A stretch of DNA of 64,000 nucleotides, taken from positions 55,895,676 to 55,959,675 of the forward strand of contig NC_044554.1 of assembly GCF_007565055.1 (NCBI RefSeq). The letters run 5' to 3'. This DNA comes from Rhinopithecus roxellana. Taxonomy: Eukaryota; Chordata; Mammalia; Primates; Cercopithecidae. Below are positions 37,501 through 48,060 of this stretch, one piece after another. The position numbers were made by a program, and so were the translations under genes. How positions within the stretch are numbered: the stretch's first letter is position 1; each line of letters begins with the position of its first letter. The notes under the pieces are model-generated. The model had not been told where the DNA came from, did no database searches, and was given only the letters and a program-made list of their open reading frames with translations.

Positions 37501-38343
37501 TTGTTCTCATTGGTTTCAAAGAACATCTTTATTTCTGCCTTCATTTCGTTATGTACCCAGTAATCATTCAGGAGCAGGTTGTTCAGTTTCCATGCAGTGG
37601 AGTGGTTTTGATTGAGTTTCTTAGTCCTGAGTTCTAGTTTGATTGCACTGTGGTCTGAGAGACAGTTTGTTATAATTTCTGTTCTTTTACATTTGCTGAG
37701 GAGAGCTTTACTTCCAATTATGTGGTCAATTTTGGAATAAGTGTGATGTGGTGCTGAGAAGAATGTATATTCTGTTGATTTGGGGTGGAGAGTTCTATAG
37801 ATGTCTATTAGGTCCGCTTGGTGCAGACATGAGTTCAATTCCTGGATATCCTTGTTAACTTTCTGTCTCGTTGATCTGTCTAATGTTGACAGTGGAGTGT
37901 TGAAGTCTCCCATTATTATTGTATGGGAATCTAAGTCTCTTTGTAAGTCTCTAAGGACTTGCTTTATGAATCTGGGTGCTCCTGGATTGGGTGCATATAT
38001 ATTTAGGAGAGTTAGCTCTTCCTGTTGAATTGATCCCTTTACCATTATGTAATGGCCTTCTTTGTCTCTTTTGATCTTTGATGGTTTAAAGTCTGTTTTA
38101 TCAGAGACTAGGATTGCAACCCCTGCTTTTTTTTTTTTGTTCTCCATTTGCTTGGTAGATCTTCCTCCATCCCTTTATTTTGAGCCTATGTATGTCTCCG
38201 CATGTGAGATGGGTCTCCTGAATACAGCAGACTGATGGGTCTTGACTCTTTATCCAGTTTGCCAGTCTGTGTCTTTTAATTGGAGCATTTAGTCCATTTA
38301 CATTTAAGGTTAATATTGTTATTTGTGAACTTGATCCTGCCAT
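34512..38343 (-). pseudogene. L1 ORF2 (endonuclease-reverse transcriptase), one frameshift
   Basis: ORF2p nicks target DNA and reverse-transcribes L1 RNA. The ATG at 38343 opens 67 or so codons of endonuclease with the conserved Asn (TLNVNGLN) and Glu (IQETH) positions. The frame breaks in an A12 run at 38127-38138; from there 1211 codons are open to the stop at 34512. The latter hold the endonuclease GDFNT and SDHS motifs, the reverse transcriptase LFADDMIVY motif, and the C-terminal Cys-X3-Cys-X7-His-X4-Cys cluster. The total length is 3832 nt, 4 nt more than the usual 1275 codons plus stop, so the homopolymer expansion alone explains the loss. No internal stop is present. Confidence 0.97.
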
Positions 38344-38406
38344 TATGATAATAACTGGTTATTTTGCTCGTTAGTTGATGCAGTTTCTTCCTAACATCAA
38401 TGGACT

Positions 38407-39423
38407 TTACATTTTGGCATGTTTTTGCAATGGCTGGTACCGGTTGTTCCTTTCCATGTTTAGGGCTTCCTTCAGGGTCTCTTGTAAGGCAGGCCTGGGG
38501 GTGACAAAATCTCTAAGCATTTGCTTATCTGTAAAGGATTTTATTTCTCCTTCACTTATGAAACTGAGTTTGGCTGGATATGAAATTCTGGGTTGAAAAT
38601 TCTTTTCTTTAAGAATGTTGAATATTGGCCCCCACTCTCTTTTGGCTTGGAGAGTTTCTGCCGAGAGATCTGCAGTTAGTCTGATGGGCTTCCCTTTGTG
38701 GATAACCCGACCTTTCTCTCTGGCTGCCCTTAAGATATTTTCCTTCATTTCAACTTTGGTGAATCTGGCAATTATGTGTCTTGGAGTTGCTCTTCTGGAG
38801 GAGCATCTTTGTGACGTTCTCTGTATTTCCTGAATTTGAATATTGGCCTGCCCTACTAGGTTGGGGAAGTTCTCCTGGATGATATCCTAAAGAGTGTTTT
38901 CCAACTTGGTTCCATTTTCCCCCTCACTTTCAGGCACCCCAATCAGACGTAGATTTGGTCTTTTTACATAATCCCATACTTCTTGCAGGCTTTGTTCATT
39001 TCTTTTTCTTCTTTTTTCTTTTGGTTTCTCTTCTCACTTCATTTCATTCATTTGATCCTCAATCACTGATACTCTTTCTTCCAGTTGATCGAGTCAGTTA
39101 CTGAAGCTTGTGCATTTGTCACGTATTTCTTGTGTCATGGTTTTCAACTCTGTCATTTCGTTCATGATCTTCTCTGCCTTAATTATTCTAGTTATCAATT
39201 CTTCCACTCTTTTTTCAAGATTTTTAGTTTCTTTGCACTGGGTACGTAATTTCTCCTTTAGCTCTGAGAAGTTTGATGGACTGAAGCCTTCTTCTCCCAT
39301 CTCGTCAAGGTCATTCTCTGTCAAGCTTTGATCCGTTGCTGGCAATGAGCTGTGCTCCTTTGCAGGGGGAGATGCGCTCTTATTTTTTGAATTTCCAGCT
39401 TTTCTGCCCTGCTTTTTCCCCAT
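38407..39423 (-). pseudogene. L1 ORF1 (RNA-binding protein), three stops
   Basis: ORF1p is the trimeric coiled-coil RNA chaperone of L1. From the ATG at 39423 the frame runs 1017 nt to the normal terminus, which is exactly 338 codons plus stop, the usual length. It is broken by TGA at 39094-39096 (codon 110), TGA at 39034-39036 (codon 130) and TAG at 38887-38889 (codon 179). The two TGA codons sit where Arg is conserved and fit CGA-to-TGA CpG decay; the TAG fits CAG-to-TAG. The coiled-coil, RRM and C-terminal domain text is otherwise readable in one frame, with no indels of net effect. Confidence 0.96.
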
Positions 39424-40452
39424 CTTTGTGTTTTTATCTGCCTCTGGTCGTTGATGATGGTGATGTACTGATGAGGTTTTGGTGTAGGTGTCCTTCTTGT
39501 TTGATCGTTTTCCTGCTAACAGTCAGGACCCTCAGCTGTAGGTCTGTTGGAGATTGCTTGAGGTCCACTCCAGACCCTGTTTGCCTGGGTATCAGCAGCA
39601 GAGGCTGCAGAAGATAGAATATTGCTGAACAGCGAGTGTACCTGTCTGATTCTTACTTTGGAAGCTTCCTCTCAGGGGTGTACTCCACCGTGTGAGGTGT
39701 GGGGTGTCAGTCTGCCCCTAGTGGAGGATGTCTCCCAGTTAGGCTACTCAGGGGTCAGGGACCCACTTGAGCAGGCAGTCTGTCCCTTCTCAGATCTCTA
39801 CCTCTGTGTTGGGAGATCCACTGCTCTCTTCTAAGCTGTCAGACAGAGTCGTTTGGGTCTGCAGAGGTTTTTGCTGCTTTTGTTGTTGTTTAGCTGTGCC
39901 CTGTCCCCAGAGGTGGAGTCTACAGAGACAGGCAGGCTTCCTTCAGCTGCTGTGAGCTCCACCCAGTTCGAGCTTCCCAGTGGCTTTGTTTACCTACTTA
40001 AGCCTCAGCAGTGGTGGGTGCCCCTCCCCCAGCCTCGCTGCTGCCTTGGGGTTAGATTGCAGACTGCTGTGTTAGCAACGAGGGAGGCTCCATGGCGGTG
40101 GGACCCTCCCGGCCAGGTGTGGGATATAATCTCCTGGTGTGCCCGTTTGCTTAAAGTGCAGTATTGGGGTGGGAGTTACCCGATTTTCCAGGTGTTGTGT
40201 GTCTCAGTTCCCCTGGCTAGAAAAAGAGATTCCCTTCCCCCTTGCGCTTCCCAGGTGAGGCGCAGCCTCGCCCTGCTTCAGCTCTCGCTGGTTGGGCTGC
40301 AGCAGCTGACCAGCACTGATTGTCCGGCACTCCCTAGTGAGATGAACCCAGTACCTCAGTTGAAAATGCAGAAATCACTGGTCTTCTGTGTTGCTCGCAC
40401 TGGGAGTTGGAGACTGGAGCTGTTTCTATTCGGCCATCTTGCTCCGCCTCCC
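39424..40452 (-). promoter_or_regulatory. L1 5' UTR with internal promoter
   Basis: About 1029 bases, GC-rich against an AT-rich flank, ending in CAAGATGGCC (YY1 site, plus-strand GGCCATCTTG at 40432-40441) at the element start. L1 5' UTRs are known to hold a sense promoter, and an antisense promoter whose transcripts use splice donors inside the UTR. The antisense donors CAG|GTGAGG (GT at 40255) and CAG|GTGTTG (GT at 40192) are both present on the + strand. Confidence 0.9.
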
Positions 40453-40455
40453 TGA
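39853..40455 (+). other. Antisense open frame across the L1 5' UTR (ORF0-like region)
   Basis: A 200-codon frame opens at ATG 39853 with a leucine-rich, signal-like start and ends in the TGA at 40453-40455, which is formed by the first three bases of the target-site duplication. It overlaps the region of primate L1 ORF0, an antisense frame of about 70 codons, but is longer and starts upstream of the usual antisense promoter sites. Protein expression is not shown by the sequence; GC-rich antisense frames of this length can be chance. Confidence 0.4.
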
Positions 40456-40466
40456 GATTGATTTCT
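40453..40466. repeat. Target-site duplication, right copy
   Basis: TGAGATTGATTTCT, identical to 34247-34260. It abuts the L1 5' end at 40452. Confidence 0.97.
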
Positions 40467-41353
40467 AATGTGCAGACTGCTTTTTTCCAAGTAATAATGA
40501 CATGTCAGGTAACTGTTTTTGAAATTTCTACTGTTGATATAGGTGATTAAAATTATCAGACTAGAAAGTGCTCTATATTAAATCATTTAAGATAGCATCA
40601 ACTTTATGGTAATACATTGCATATTCATAGAAATATTTCCATCTTTATTCTGATATCTGTTGAGATGAATAGAATTACATGCAAGTGAGGAAACACATAA
40701 AATTTAAATCACAAGGAAATCTCATTCCCAGTCAGTAGCCTATGAAACAAACTTCAATAATCTGCTGAAAGAAGCCTCTTCTCATATTTTATGGGAGTAG
40801 AGAGAAAAGGGAGACTTCAAGATAATTAGGGAGAGAAGAGTTTTTACATATCAAGAAAAATCTTAAGACTGAAATGGCACTTCTCACAGTATTCATATAA
40901 ACTGCATGAAGGTTCATAGAAAACGTGTGAATGGATTGTGTCATTATCATCATAGTATTAGGCTATGTTTTGGCTACTTAAGAGATCAGTTTGAGAAAGC
41001 AAATTCAGTAGGGGAGAGCTGGGGAACGTGTAGCAAAGGAAGATTTATTTTCCTTTTATCATTCTGTTGCATAATGGGTTTATTTTTAGTGATCCCCAAT
41101 ACAAACTAAGCACAGTAAGTATTATTAAGGAATAAAATATCTGGGCAACGTGAAAAAATATGACACATGTTATTTCTATCAATAGCTTGATTTGTTGGAT
41201 AAAATCCACAGCAATTTGTATTAGCCCTCTGGGCTTTCCAGAAAAATCTCTCACATATTTTTCTTATCCAAGAACACAAATCAAACTGTCCTATTTTATT
41301 TATGTAAATTATTATTTATTTGAATAATATTTCAACATATTGCCAAATGAGTG

Positions 41354-41356
<3 letters not shown>
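40467..41356. other. Intergenic DNA, nothing recognised
   Basis: Unique-looking sequence, no supported feature. Confidence 0.4.

Positions 41357-41389
<33 letters not shown>
41357..41389. repeat. (AC)n microsatellite
   Basis: Sixteen or so uninterrupted AC units. Confidence 0.95.
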
Positions 41390-41390
<1 letters not shown>

Positions 41391-41432
41391 TTGCTGTGTG
41401 CTGCCTCAAAGAACAAAGCATGACCTATATTG

Positions 41433-41545
41433 CTGTCTTAGTCAGCTCAGGCTGTTATAACAAATTACCATAGACTGAATGGTTTAAACAACAAATATTT
41501 ATTTCTGACTGTTCTGGAGGCAGGAAAGTGCAAAATAAAGATTCT
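41433..41545 (-). mobile_element. MLT1-type LTR fragment
   Basis: On the + strand CTTAGTCAGCTCAGGCTGTT, 'ataacaaattaccatagactg', a 'ttatttctgactgttctggagg' block; then homology fades. This is the 3' end of an MLT1 LTR in reverse orientation. Confidence 0.75.
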
Positions 41546-42194
41546 GGTGGAGTTTTGCTATATCACTAATATCTCTCTTCTGCAATTGCTTTTTAATGTT
41601 AATTGCAGGTTGCTTTGAACCCCCTAATATCATTACTGCAAGAGGTACCCCCTTACCTGAAGTAGTTGAGAATGATGTCTGTGCAAGCATGGTTCAGTTA
41701 AACTCTCAGCTTCATTTAGTAATTGTAGTCATCGTAGTCAGCGTCTTCACCAAACCTGGTTTTCTATTTATACAAAGTAAGTAAAACTTTAGTAGGATGT
41801 CCATGTATATCACTTCTACATTTATCAGGATCAACTAGCCAGTACCAAAATTTTCTGCCAACAAAACTCTTTCTATTACTGATGTTGCCTCTGCTTCTCA
41901 TCCCAGGATTCATATATTTCTTGTTTTGGGTAAATTAGTGCCTCCACATGGCTCGTGACACCCAGCAACCACATTGTCCTCATTGAAATCAGACTACCTA
42001 GTCTGATAGCAACAATTCCCACCACCAAACCTGGCCTATAGAGAATAGCCACAACAATATGCCAAGACTCCTCTCACTAATGTAGTTTATACACTCCTAA
42101 GGTGGCTTATGATTTGACAAGATCCAAACATGTATTAATTGCGAGGTCCAATTCTAAAAAGAATCAAGTTTTCAAGGATCAATTTGATTAACTT
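41546..42194. other. Intergenic DNA, nothing recognised
   Basis: No supported feature. Confidence 0.4.
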
Positions 42195-42315
42195 ATTTGC
42201 CCATTTGTTATTTTCATGTGTTTACACTTACCACATACTAGGCACTTTTCTAGGTCCTGAGGATAAAGCACTGAACAAAACAGATAAAATATTCAGGTAA
42301 AATTTATTCTAGGGG
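42195..42315 (+). repeat. Ancient LINE-like relic (L2/CR1 type)
   Basis: 'acatactaggcacttttctaggtcctgagg' and 'gcactgaacaaaacagataaaat' with a TTTATTCTAGGGG end; same family as at 3640-4190. Confidence 0.5.
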
Positions 42316-43090
42316 ATTCTAATGCATAGTGGATCTTAGGGTGTAGTGTGCTTTCTGGGGTAGAAAGAAAAGACTGTGACAGTCAGGTAACACCAGGATT
42401 CTTTTAAATGGTGATAATTAGTGTTAAGTTATTGAAGTAGAAATCCAGATCCCAGTAATTCGTTCAGAAGACGATCATTTACATAGAAGATACTTGCAGA
42501 GTCTAGAATGACAAAATCTGCATTTTCCATCAAAAATCTTCACACCTCAAAATCAGAATCATGCGTAATTGAAGTCTAGACCTTTCTCTTCATTTTCATT
42601 TTTAGGCTATTTAAAAGAAAAAAAAATAACACATAACATGATTTTTGGTACAAAACAGAAGGTACTTCACAAAACAAAACGTATTCATGTTCTCTTCTCC
42701 ATGCTGATCGCAGCATATAGAAATCCCATTTATAATCAGTCTTATTCACAATATTTTTTTCTCCAGAATTAAGACTGTTTATATTTATGTCTTTTCAGCT
42801 CCTACTAAAAATTCAATTTTTCCCCCAATCCATTTGTCCTAATATTAATTTCTCTTATTCTCCTCTCATTGCGTGATTGCCAAAACATGAAATTGAGGAA
42901 ACTAGAGTGTTAAAAGGACTTTTCTACTTTTCCATCTTTTGATATGCTTCAGCCCCAATGAAGTATAGAACAGAATAGCTAGGGGAAAAGAGTAATTATT
43001 AAGTGGTCCTGGGAAACTCGATTTATTATTTTGAAAAAAAAAAAAAAAGGGACTGCTAAAGTTATATCCCCGTTTCATATCTTAAATTAT
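42316..43090. other. Intergenic DNA, nothing recognised
   Basis: Contains an A-run near 43033. No gene or named repeat. Confidence 0.4.
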
Positions 43091-43230
43091 AATAAATATT
43101 AGATTAATTGAAATCTTAAACCAGAATGATGTAGAGGGGATGGGGATAAGTAAATAAAAAAATAAATATTAGATTAATTGAAATCTTAAACCAGAATGAT
43201 GTAGAGGGGATGGGGATAAGTAAGTAAAGT
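43091..43230. repeat. 70-bp tandem duplication, two copies
   Basis: Copy 1 is 43091-43160 and copy 2 is 43161-43230. The first 63 bases of each are identical and the last seven differ at three positions, so the duplication is recent. The unit starts AATAAATATTAGATTAATTG. Confidence 0.98.
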
Positions 43231-43555
43231 GCATTTACTAGAAAGGTGATATCTGAACATTTCCTCACTATTGCTTATTCTGCTAGTGTAAATCTCTCCT
43301 GCTTCCACTTTAAAAGCCCAGTATTCAGCAAATTATACTGCCATTATGAATGCTTTGACTGGGTAGATACATGTATGCATAGATTTGTAGGGGTATAGGT
43401 ATGTACTATGAATATAGATGACAAAATGTGGCTGAGTTTACATTCTAAATTCTAACACTATGGATCAGCGAAGTATATACAGAGGCAGGAGTTGGAGACA
43501 GAAGGAACCACACAACCGTGGGCTTCGGAAATAATTCTTGATAAAGGTTTTCTTG
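43231..43555. other. Intergenic DNA, nothing recognised
   Basis: No supported feature. Confidence 0.4.
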
Positions 43556-43705
43556 CTTGTATTAGATTCCCATGATGGCTGCAGCAAATTCCCACAAAAC
43601 TGGTGGCTTAAAACAACACATTTATTCACTTGGAGTTCCACAAGTCCCAAATCAGTCTTACTGGTTTGAAATCACAGTGTCACCAGTGCTGTGTGCCTTC
43701 TGGAG

Positions 43706-44328
43706 TATCTTAGTTGGCTTGTAAAGAATAGAAATTTCGGCCAGGCGCGGTGGCTCATGCCTGTAAGCCCAGCACTTTGGGAGGCCAAGGCAGGGGGATC
43801 ACTTGGGGTCAGGAGTTTGAGACCAGCCTGGCCCACATGGTGAAACCCCATCAGTACTAAAAATACAAAAATTAGCCGGGCATGGTGACGGGGGCCTGTA
43901 ATCCCAGCTACTCGGGAGGCTGAGGCAGGAGAATCGCTTGAACCCAGGAGACGGAGGTTGCAGTGAGCCAATATCTTGGCATTGCACTCCAGCCTGGGTG
44001 ACAGAGTGAGATCTTGTTTCAAAACAAACAAACAAACACAAATAGAAATTTATTTTTTCACAATTCTGGAGGCTGAGGCATCCAAAAACAAGGCACTGGC
44101 AGATTCAGTGTCTGGCGAGGGCTGCTCTCTGCTTGCACGATGATGGCTCTTGCTGCGTTTTCACGTGGTGGAAGGGAGAAGGGCAAAAAGGACTCAAGGG
44201 AACTAGCTAGTCATGGAGCCCTCATGACTTAATCACCTCCTAAAGGACCTACCTCTTAAAACTATGACATTGGGTGTTAGTTTCCAGCATACGAATTTTG
44301 AAGGGACACATGCATTCAACCATACAGG
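43706..44328 (-). mobile_element. Inner MLT1-type LTR, split by an Alu
   Basis: A second reverse-oriented MLT1 LTR lies inside the first: CTTAGTTGGCT, AATAGAAATTT, then after the Alu 'atttattttttcacaattctggagg' to 'cattcaaccataca'. The flanking TGGAG (43701-43705) and GGGAG (44328-44332) look like its 5-bp duplication with one mismatch. Confidence 0.75.
43739..44040 (+). mobile_element. AluS with 11-bp TSD
   Basis: Full-length Alu from GGCCAGGCGCGGTGG to an (A4C)n-type tail, flanked by AATAGAAATTT at 43727-43737 and 44041-44051. It is the youngest of three nested insertions here. Confidence 0.96.
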
Positions 44329-44665
44329 GGAGGCTCTATAGGACTATCTGTTCCTTGCCTTTTCTGGCTTTGAGGTGATGCCTGCAGCCCTTGGTTTATG
44401 GCCACTTTCCTGCAATTGCATCACCAGCTTCTGCTTTCATTGTCACATCTCCTCTCCTGACTCTGATGCTGCTGCCTCCCTCTTTCACTTATAAGAACCT
44501 TTGTCATTAACCTGAGTCCACCCAATTAATCTACAATAACCTCACTGTCTCAAGATCCTTGGCAGTTTGCAAAGTTCCTTTTGCCATGTAAGGTAGCAGG
44601 TATACAGCTTCTGAGGATTAGGATGCGAATATCTTTGGGGGGCAATTATTTTGCCGACAGCACAA

Positions 44666-45590
44666 ATTAAATACAGAAAGAAGCACAGTAAATATAACAC
44701 AATGCACCCATCGATCATAACATGACAAAATTTAGATCAAATTTACCAGAAATCTCAATAAAAATAAATGGTTTTTATAAGCCAATTCTAGAATTGGCAT
44801 GCAAATCAAAACTCAACTCTGTTCTATATAAGAGATATACTTAAATTACAGTATTTCCAAAATGTTGGTACTAAAGGAGTGAACAAAGATTTGATAGAAA
44901 GGTTTTCAATCTTGATAACAAAGTAGAATGTACATTAAAAAGTATTAAAAAGACCAAGTCTGACACATTTTAATGCTAAAAACTGCACTCCACAACATAC
45001 ATTTAATGCTAAAAGTCACTTTTCAAAACACCACAGACATAATGGTTATGAATACTTATGTGCCAAATAATAGAACAACCGCAATATCAAACTGACACAA
45101 CATGAGATAAAAGGATTCCTAAAAACACATTAATAATATGGGATTTAACACACCACTGTCAGTATAAAAGAAGCCAAGTAGACTGAAAATTAATGTGGAT
45201 ATAAAAGTGATCTAAGTAACACAGTCAGTAAAGTAGAATTTTTCAGACTTTTAACAAACATTATATTCTGACTATAGAGAATATATCTTCTCGAACACAC
45301 CTGAAACATTTCTGAAAATTAACCGTGTATCAAGAATCATCATTAGTTTTCATAAAGTGGAAATATTTTGTGTGATTGCAATGCAATAAAAATAGAAGTC
45401 AAACATAAAATCAGTAATCAAAAACATTTGTCTTCTTGGAAATTCAACTGTTTTTTGTAATAGAAACGTTTAATACTTGGAACTGAATAATTGTTGTAAC
45501 TCTAACACTTATAACTTACGTTACAACAATAACACTTGTATTGTAACAATCACACTTATAACAATAAGCGTGAGAAGTAGCTATAGTATT
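44666..45590 (+). mobile_element. Old L1 ORF2 fragment (L1M), sense
   Basis: Diverged text of the L1 endonuclease region is readable: 'tataagagatatact', 'gtactaaaggagtg', 'aatacttatgtgccaaataatagaac', 'gaacacacctgaaacatttctga'. It continues after the insertion at 45595-45735. The last 120 bases, full of ACAATAACACTTATA-like degenerate repeats, are not typical L1. Confidence 0.65.
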
Positions 45591-45594
45591 CCTT

Positions 45595-45735
45595 TTAAAT
45601 TGTATTTTAATAGAGTTAGGGGATACAAGTGCAGTTTTATTACATGGATAATTTGCATAATGGTGAATTCTGGGCTTTTAGTGTAAACATCACTCAAATA
45701 ATGTATGTTGTATCCCCAGGTAAGAAATTCAACTT
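45595..45735 (-). mobile_element. L1 3'-end fragment (L1MA/PB type), antisense
   Basis: 'tttaatagagttaggggatacaagtgcag', 'ttacatggataatttgcat' and 'tatccccaggtaagaa' follow the antisense 3' UTR of an L1M element. It interrupts the older sense L1. Confidence 0.65.
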
Positions 45736-46095
45736 TTTATTAAATAACTCTTGAGTGAAAGAATACAGATATCATAAATTTAATTTATTTACAAAAATAA
45801 TGATAATGAGAATCCTATATATCAGAAGCTATGGGAAACTTGTAAAGCAGTAACCAAAAGAAAATGCATAACATTGTAGAATTATAGCAATAAAAGTAAA
45901 AATAAATGAAGCATCAATATTTAATAAAGAAAATAAAATCAAAATAAAGCACAAGGAAGAAAAATGAAAGAATAAAAGAGTAGAGAACAGAAAAACTTTA
46001 AATCAAATTAATATTCTATTAAAAATAATCAAAATAGACAAATCAGTAGCTAACAACCTAACTTTAAAAAAAGGAGAAAACAAATTTGCAAAATG
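45736..46095 (+). mobile_element. Old L1 ORF2 fragment (L1M), sense, continued
   Basis: Reads on from 44666-45590 with 'aataactcttgagtgaaag' and 'aaaatgcataacattgtag', then an A-rich stretch typical of L1M ORF2. Highly diverged. Confidence 0.6.
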
Positions 46096-46464
46096 AGAAA
46101 TGGCATGGGGGAGGAAATCCACTTCTGTCATGGCTAAACAAGCCTGTAGAGGACTAACCCTACATGAGATAACAACTACAAGCCCTGAACAGACCACAAA
46201 ATAGAATTATTTGAAGGCATTTGAGAGTCAACACAGAGGTTTAGGAGGAAAGTCAATGTTTCAATATTTGAAAGAAAAATAAAGCACAGGCTAGTTCTTC
46301 ATTTCTTATGCTTTTCAGCGTTAATGGTGTATCAGTCTTCACCATGCAGAAGGACATAATCTCTGTTGGAAAAGTTGCAGTTTTTTAAAACTAAGAAATT
46401 TAGGGAAACCACAGCCAATGGATAATGATGGTAGAATGCTAGAAAGGAGAGAACCGGAGCGAGT

Positions 46465-46790
46465 GATTCCCAAATTTTTTTTTTTTTTTTTTTTTTTTGA
46501 GACGGAGTCTCGCTCTGTCGCCCAGGCTGGAGTGCAGTGGCCGGATCTCAGCTCACTGCAAGCTCCGCCTCCCGGGTTTACGCCATTCTCCTGCCTCAGC
46601 CTCCCAAGTAGCTGGGACTACAGGCGCCCGCCACCTTGCCCGGCTAGTTTTTTGTATTTTTTAGTAGAGACGGGGTTTCATCGTGTTAGCCAGGATGGTC
46701 TCGATCTCCTGACCTCGTGATCCGTCCGTCTCGGCCTCCCAAAGTGCTGGGATTACAGGCTTGAGCCACCGCGCCCGGCCGATTCCCAAA
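46465..46790. repeat. Target-site duplication pair of the young AluY
   Basis: GATTCCCAAA at 46465-46474 and 46781-46790 bracket the Alu exactly, consistent with a young insertion. Confidence 0.95.
46475..46780 (-). mobile_element. Young AluY of Old World monkey type (AluYR-like)
   Basis: Full-length, low divergence, A24 tail. In sense orientation it has GGCTCAAGCCTG, AAAACTAGCC, GGCGTAAACCCGGG and GAGATCCGGCCACTGC, substitutions I know as diagnostic of cercopithecid AluYR subfamilies and absent from the human AluY consensus. This is the best single clue to the organism. Confidence 0.93.
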
Positions 46791-46839
46791 ATTTTTATAA
46801 ATCTCTCCCCAGGTATCTGACTGACACTTGCCTCTCACA

Positions 46840-47819
46840 TGTATTGGGTAGACTCAAAACAGCCCATCAAAAATGTCAAAGAACTGCACTAAGATGTCAA
46901 ATGGCACGCAAGACTTGGCAGTTTGGATCTGATCAAGATAATTGGCTTCTAAAATTTATGAACAAAAAACTACTCATTGGAAGAATATTACAGAATACAG
47001 TCATAACCCTTATAATGCCCAAAAAAAGATTGTTTAAATTATTTAATATTCAAAGAAGGAGAAAATTACTCATTCACAAAAGACCATCAACAGACAAGAA
47101 TATTCAAATATTGGAATTAGCACTACAAAGATTTGAAAGCAATTATAACTAAACTCGTGGTTATAAAGGAAAACATGGTTAACAATGAAATAGACTTTAG
47201 AAAATGTAATTTTAAAATGCTATTATTAAAATAAAAATTTTGCTCTATGGGATTAACGAAAAAGTGAAGATAGAGCGAAGAGTGTATCAGATCAGTAGCA
47301 ATTAACTAAGCTGAAAATTTTAAGAAAAAAATGTTGAAAACAACGTCAAAATCTGTATGATAACAGCAAAAGTCTAACATATATGTAATTGAAGTTCTAG
47401 AAAGAGAAGAGAGAAAAAAGACTGAAGGGAAAATGTTTTAATTGCTGTAAAATTTTGCTATTTAGCGTAAAATATAATTTTTTGTGTGATTTATTGTTCT
47501 AATTTTAGAAGGTTAGTAAACCCCGACAAGATACAGATGAATGAAATCGCTAAGTACATGACAGTAAAACTAATGAAACCCAATACAAAAAGAACACCCT
47601 GATACCAGCCAAAGGAAAATAACATGTTACATCCAGGGAATAACTATTCAAATAGCCACTGGTTTCTCATCTGACTTTATGGAGGCCAAAAGATATTGGA
47701 AAACATTTTCAACATGCTGACAGAATAAAAGACCCAGAATATTACAATGAACAAAAACATTCTTCAATAATTAAAATTAAACATTTCCAAGTGGTAGGTA
47801 GGGAGAAAGAAACAGAGAA

Positions 47820-47850
<31 letters not shown>

Positions 47851-48060
47851 CACAGAATGAATTTGTCTCCCACAGAATTTCATCATAAGATATGCTAAAG
47901 AAAAGACTTTGGGATGAAATAGAATGATACCAGATCAAAATCTGGACCTTCAGGAAGAAATAAAAAGCACTAGAAATGATAAATATTGGAGGGAATATAA
48001 AAGACTACTATTCTTCATATTTTAAAAGCATGTTCTGTTTAAAACAACAAAAGCATTGTC
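46840..48060 (+). mobile_element. Old L1 ORF1 region (L1M/HAL1 type), sense
   Basis: The order 'caatacaaaaagaacaccctg', 'gccaaaggaaaataacatg', 'ctcatctgactttatggaggcc', 'gctgacagaataaaagaccc' and 'gatatgctaaagaaaagact' matches the ORF1 end of L1M and half-L1 (HAL1) elements. The 102-codon frame at 46844-47152 is not a separate gene. A (CA)n lies within. Confidence 0.6.
47821..47846. repeat. (CA)n microsatellite
   Basis: Thirteen CA units. Confidence 0.95.

Larger units (their letters stand above)
34261..40452 (-). mobile_element. Full-length L1 retrotransposon (young L1PA/Old World monkey lineage)
   Basis: A complete 6.19-kb LINE-1 on the minus strand: 5' UTR (39424-40452), ORF1 (38407-39423), ORF2 (34512-38343), 3' UTR and A-rich tail (34261-34511). 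It begins with GGAGGCGGAGCAAGATGGCC, including the YY1-type site, and is flanked by a perfect 14-bp duplication. The reconstructed empty site reads ATT|AGAAA in L1 sense, close to the TT|AAAA target of the L1 endonuclease. Both ORFs are damaged, so it is not autonomous now. Its 3' UTR has a perfect 18-bp tandem duplication at 34372-34407, also present in the copy at 51462-52573. Confidence 0.98.
43556..44665 (-). mobile_element. Outer MLT1-type LTR, split by a second LTR
   Basis: The head (43556-43705) and tail (44329-44665) join in register as one reverse-oriented MLT1 LTR: 'gtgccttctgga' before the break continues as 'ggctctataggactatctgttccttgcc' after it, through CTTTCACTTATAAG to CTTTGGGGGGCAATTATT and ACAGCACA. 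Confidence 0.8.

Noticed and set aside
35995..38833. Several plus-strand open frames within the L1
   Set aside because: Antisense shadows of ORF2 and ORF1, which are clearly coding-like on the minus strand.
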